Part shown: positions 62,516 through 64,000 of the stretch, piece by piece
Layout of the letters: every line of letters begins with the position of its first letter
Position numbering within the stretch: position 1 is the stretch's first letter
From: an uncultured Clostridia bacterium
Lineage (GTDB): Bacteria; Bacillota; Clostridia; TANB77; CAG-465
Assembly: GCA_949106495.1 (NCBI GenBank)
Contig: CARYZD010000009.1
Coordinates: 27,229-91,228, forward strand
Length of the DNA stretch: 64,000 nt
Direction of reading: 5' to 3'
Position numbers and translations under genes: made by a program
The notes under the pieces: model-generated
Seen by the model: only the letters and a program-made list of their open reading frames with translations
Told to the model about the DNA's origin: nothing
Databases searched by the model: none

Positions 62516-63169
62516 ATGAAAAAAGTTGGAAAAATTAAATTTGAAGCAAGGGCAAAGGAACTAGTTATATTAATTATATTTATAGCTGTTACATCTTTTG
62601 CAATTATAGAAGTTAAAAATTTATTAAACCAAGAAAAAGTAAAAAATTTAACAGAAGGACTTAATTTTACAACTTCTGGAAATGATGATAAAAATAATGG
62701 ATTACTTGCAAACTTAGCAGAAAATACTCCTTTAAGAGTAACAGGGAATGCAGTAGCTGTTTTAGATATTCCTACATATTCAATTAGAGGTCAAATTGTT
62801 GAGGGAACAGATGATGATACATTAAAAAATTATATAGGAAAATTTATTGGAAGTGCTGAAGCTGGAGAAATTGGAAATTTTGCATTAGCTGCACATAATA
62901 ATATATATACAGAATTATTTAGAAATTTACATAAAGTTAAAATTGGAGATAAGGTAAGAATTGTTACAAAAACACATGAGTATATTTATACTGTTACATC
63001 TACAGAAACAGTAGAGCCAACAAGAACTGATGTATTAAAAGGTGGTACAAAAAGAGAGATTACATTAATTACTTGTACTCAAGCTGCAACAAAAAGAATA
63101 GTAGTAAAGGGAGAATTAACATCTGAGAGAGAATTAAACGAAAAGGAACAAGAGGAGGGTGTTAAATAA
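62516..63169 (+). CDS. class D-like sortase
   Basis: The 217-residue protein has one TM segment (about 15-32) and a sortase domain with His127 (AAHNNIY), Cys187 (TLITC) and Arg194 (ATKRIVVKG), so the catalytic triad is complete. The strand AVLDIPTYSI and the short length fit class D/E-type sortases rather than the class B enzyme at 5.2 kb. AGGAGGATGAT selects the ATG at 62516. The next gene overlaps by one base. Confidence 0.85.
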   Translation: MKKVGKIKFEARAKELVILIIFIAVTSFAIIEVKNLLNQEKVKNLTEGLNFTTSGNDDKNNGLLANLAENTPLRVTGNAVAVLDIPTYSIRGQIVEGTDDDTLKNYIGKFIGSAEAGEIGNFALAAHNNIYTELFRNLHKVKIGDKVRIVTKTHEYIYTVTSTETVEPTRTDVLKGGTKREITLITCTQAATKRIVVKGELTSERELNEKEQEEGVK

Positions 63170-63717
63170 TGCCTAAGAAAATAAAGAAGGAGAAAAAAAC
63201 AACTTTTAAATCAAATAAAGAAAATATAATAAATACTAATAATATATATTATATTTTTGTTGCAGTCGCAATCTTAGTTATTTGTATTTGTACTTTTGTA
63301 GGAGTTTATGTATATAAAGAAGATAAATATCATGTACATAAAGATAATGCTATAGTATTATTTGAGTATACAGAAGCATTAGATGAAGGATATAATGTAT
63401 TTTCTGTTACACAGACAGAAGGAAAAAGAATATTTACTGAATATAATACTTTAGATGTGCAAAATGTAAAAGAAATATCTAGAGGTAAATATTTAGATTT
63501 TAATGAAGAAATATATAATAGTGGTATATTAGAATACATGTCAGATGAGTCATCAATAGTTACAGATACAAATTGGAGCTTATATATAAAATTTGCAGAT
63601 GGAACAAAAAAATACTTATATAGCGCAGCAATCAATCAAGAAAATAAAGAAGTAGATAAATCACTGCTTGCAGATATAATTAAAAAGTATTTTAATCAGG
63701 AGATATTATATAAATAG
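63169..63717 (+). CDS. single-TM protein encoded with the sortase
   Basis: The 182-residue protein has a lysine-rich start (KKIKKEKKTTFKSNK), one TM segment (about 27-48) and an outside domain with no motif I recognise. It starts at TAATG overlapping the sortase stop, so the proteins are made together and may act together at the membrane. No sorting motif is visible at its C-terminus. Confidence 0.65.
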   Translation: MPKKIKKEKKTTFKSNKENIINTNNIYYIFVAVAILVICICTFVGVYVYKEDKYHVHKDNAIVLFEYTEALDEGYNVFSVTQTEGKRIFTEYNTLDVQNVKEISRGKYLDFNEEIYNSGILEYMSDESSIVTDTNWSLYIKFADGTKKYLYSAAINQENKEVDKSLLADIIKKYFNQEILYK

Positions 63718-63923
63718 TGAATTATATAGTAGTAATATTAGCAGTTATTAGTATAGTTTTAGTATTTATATCTAAATTATATAATCTAAATATAATATAC
63801 CCAACTTTAATGATTATTTTAACTATAGTAATGGATATAGTTTCACATAAGTTAAAATCTAAAAAAGATAAAAAAGAAGGATTAAATATAAAAGATATAA
63901 TTAATAAAGAAAGTTTAAAATAG
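63717..63923 (+). CDS. small two-TM protein, last gene of the sortase operon
   Basis: The 68-residue protein has two hydrophobic segments (2-20 and 25-43) and a basic tail (KLKSKKDKKEGLN). It starts with GTG overlapping the upstream TAG. AGGAG at 63698-63702 is somewhat far upstream (14 bp), so translation may depend on coupling. Confidence 0.55.
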   Translation: MNYIVVILAVISIVLVFISKLYNLNIIYPTLMIILTIVMDIVSHKLKSKKDKKEGLNIKDIINKESLK

Positions 63924-63944
63924 CATGTTTTTACATGCTATTTT
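63922..63944 (+). terminator. first terminator after the sortase operon
   Basis: AGCATGT pairs with ACATGCT and is followed by TTTT. Confidence 0.8.
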
Positions 63945-63949
63945 ATTCA

Positions 63950-63985
63950 GACTGTTGACAAAGTTTTTTTGTTGACAGTCTTTTC
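63950..63985 (+). terminator. second, tandem terminator
   Basis: GACTGTTGACAAA pairs with TTTGTTGACAGTC through two G-T pairs and is followed by TTTTCTTTTT. The TTGACA strings are part of the stem. Confidence 0.65.
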
Positions 63986-64000
63986 TTTTTAGGAAAAATA

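Noticed and set aside
63951..63976. Promoters from the two TTGACA strings at the window end
   Set aside because: Both lie in the two arms of a hairpin followed by T residues, and no -10 box stands at the right distance within the window.

Overview
The window is a very AT-rich, densely coded chromosomal segment of a Gram-positive anaerobe of the Clostridia (Bacillota). Four things point there: the ribosome-maturation block khpA-rimM-trmD-rplS-rbgA; strong AGGAGG ribosome sites with sigma-A promoters (TTGACA, 17 bp, TATAAT); several sortases with a large Cna-B surface protein; and a superoxide reductase. The genus cannot be named from the sequence alone. Most genes lie on the + strand. There is no CRISPR array, no intact IS element and no recognisable prophage.

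Layout. 0-4.3 kb holds translation genes ending in an archaeal-type prolyl-tRNA synthetase. 4.3-13.8 kb holds a degenerate DprA-like protein, a class B sortase, a membrane-anchored beta-propeller-like protein, a dockerin-like secreted protein, a lipid kinase, a dGTPase-like protein, leuS and a GGDEF protein with a decayed EAL domain. 13.8-20.7 kb is bounded by two nearly identical tRNA clusters (Val-Asp-Phe, then Val-Asp-Phe-Gly-Cys). Between them lie a recombinase remnant, a VanZ-like gene, a group II intron-like remnant, a monofunctional transglycosylase, prs and a LiaF-like/DUF4097-like pair. The prs and LiaF-like promoters carry almost the same palindrome, which suggests an undescribed regulon.

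20.9-27.3 kb is an accessory stretch: a sortase-like protein, a 6S RNA, a RelE-like protein, a permuted-papain amidase-like protein, a DnaB-like ATPase and several proteins I do not recognise. 27.5-32.1 kb is a MarR-regulated heterodimeric ABC exporter with a large extracytoplasmic insertion. 32.2-40.7 kb mixes unrecognised helical proteins, a metallo-hydrolase, YbaK (which may edit for the ProRS), a member of a family known from phage DNA base hypermodification, a YgjP-type metalloprotease, a frameshifted gene and a nucleotidase.

40.8-51 kb holds ackA, small membrane proteins, a 1,773-residue multi-Cna-B surface protein (15-T tract upstream, non-canonical anchor, degenerate thioester domain) and a two-component system. 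51-64 kb holds an Rpn-type PD-(D/E)XK protein, gatCAB, superoxide reductase, recG, an HD hydrolase, a glycosyltransferase pair on the - strand and a class D-like sortase operon.

The genes divide into conserved housekeeping blocks and a cell-surface programme made of sortases, Cna-B protein, many single-TM extracytoplasmic proteins, LiaF-like proteins, transglycosylase and a two-component system. The best candidates for something undescribed are the shared palindrome, the base-hypermodification-like protein at 35.8 kb, the DnaB-like gene with unknown neighbours at 23-27 kb, and the surface protein locus.
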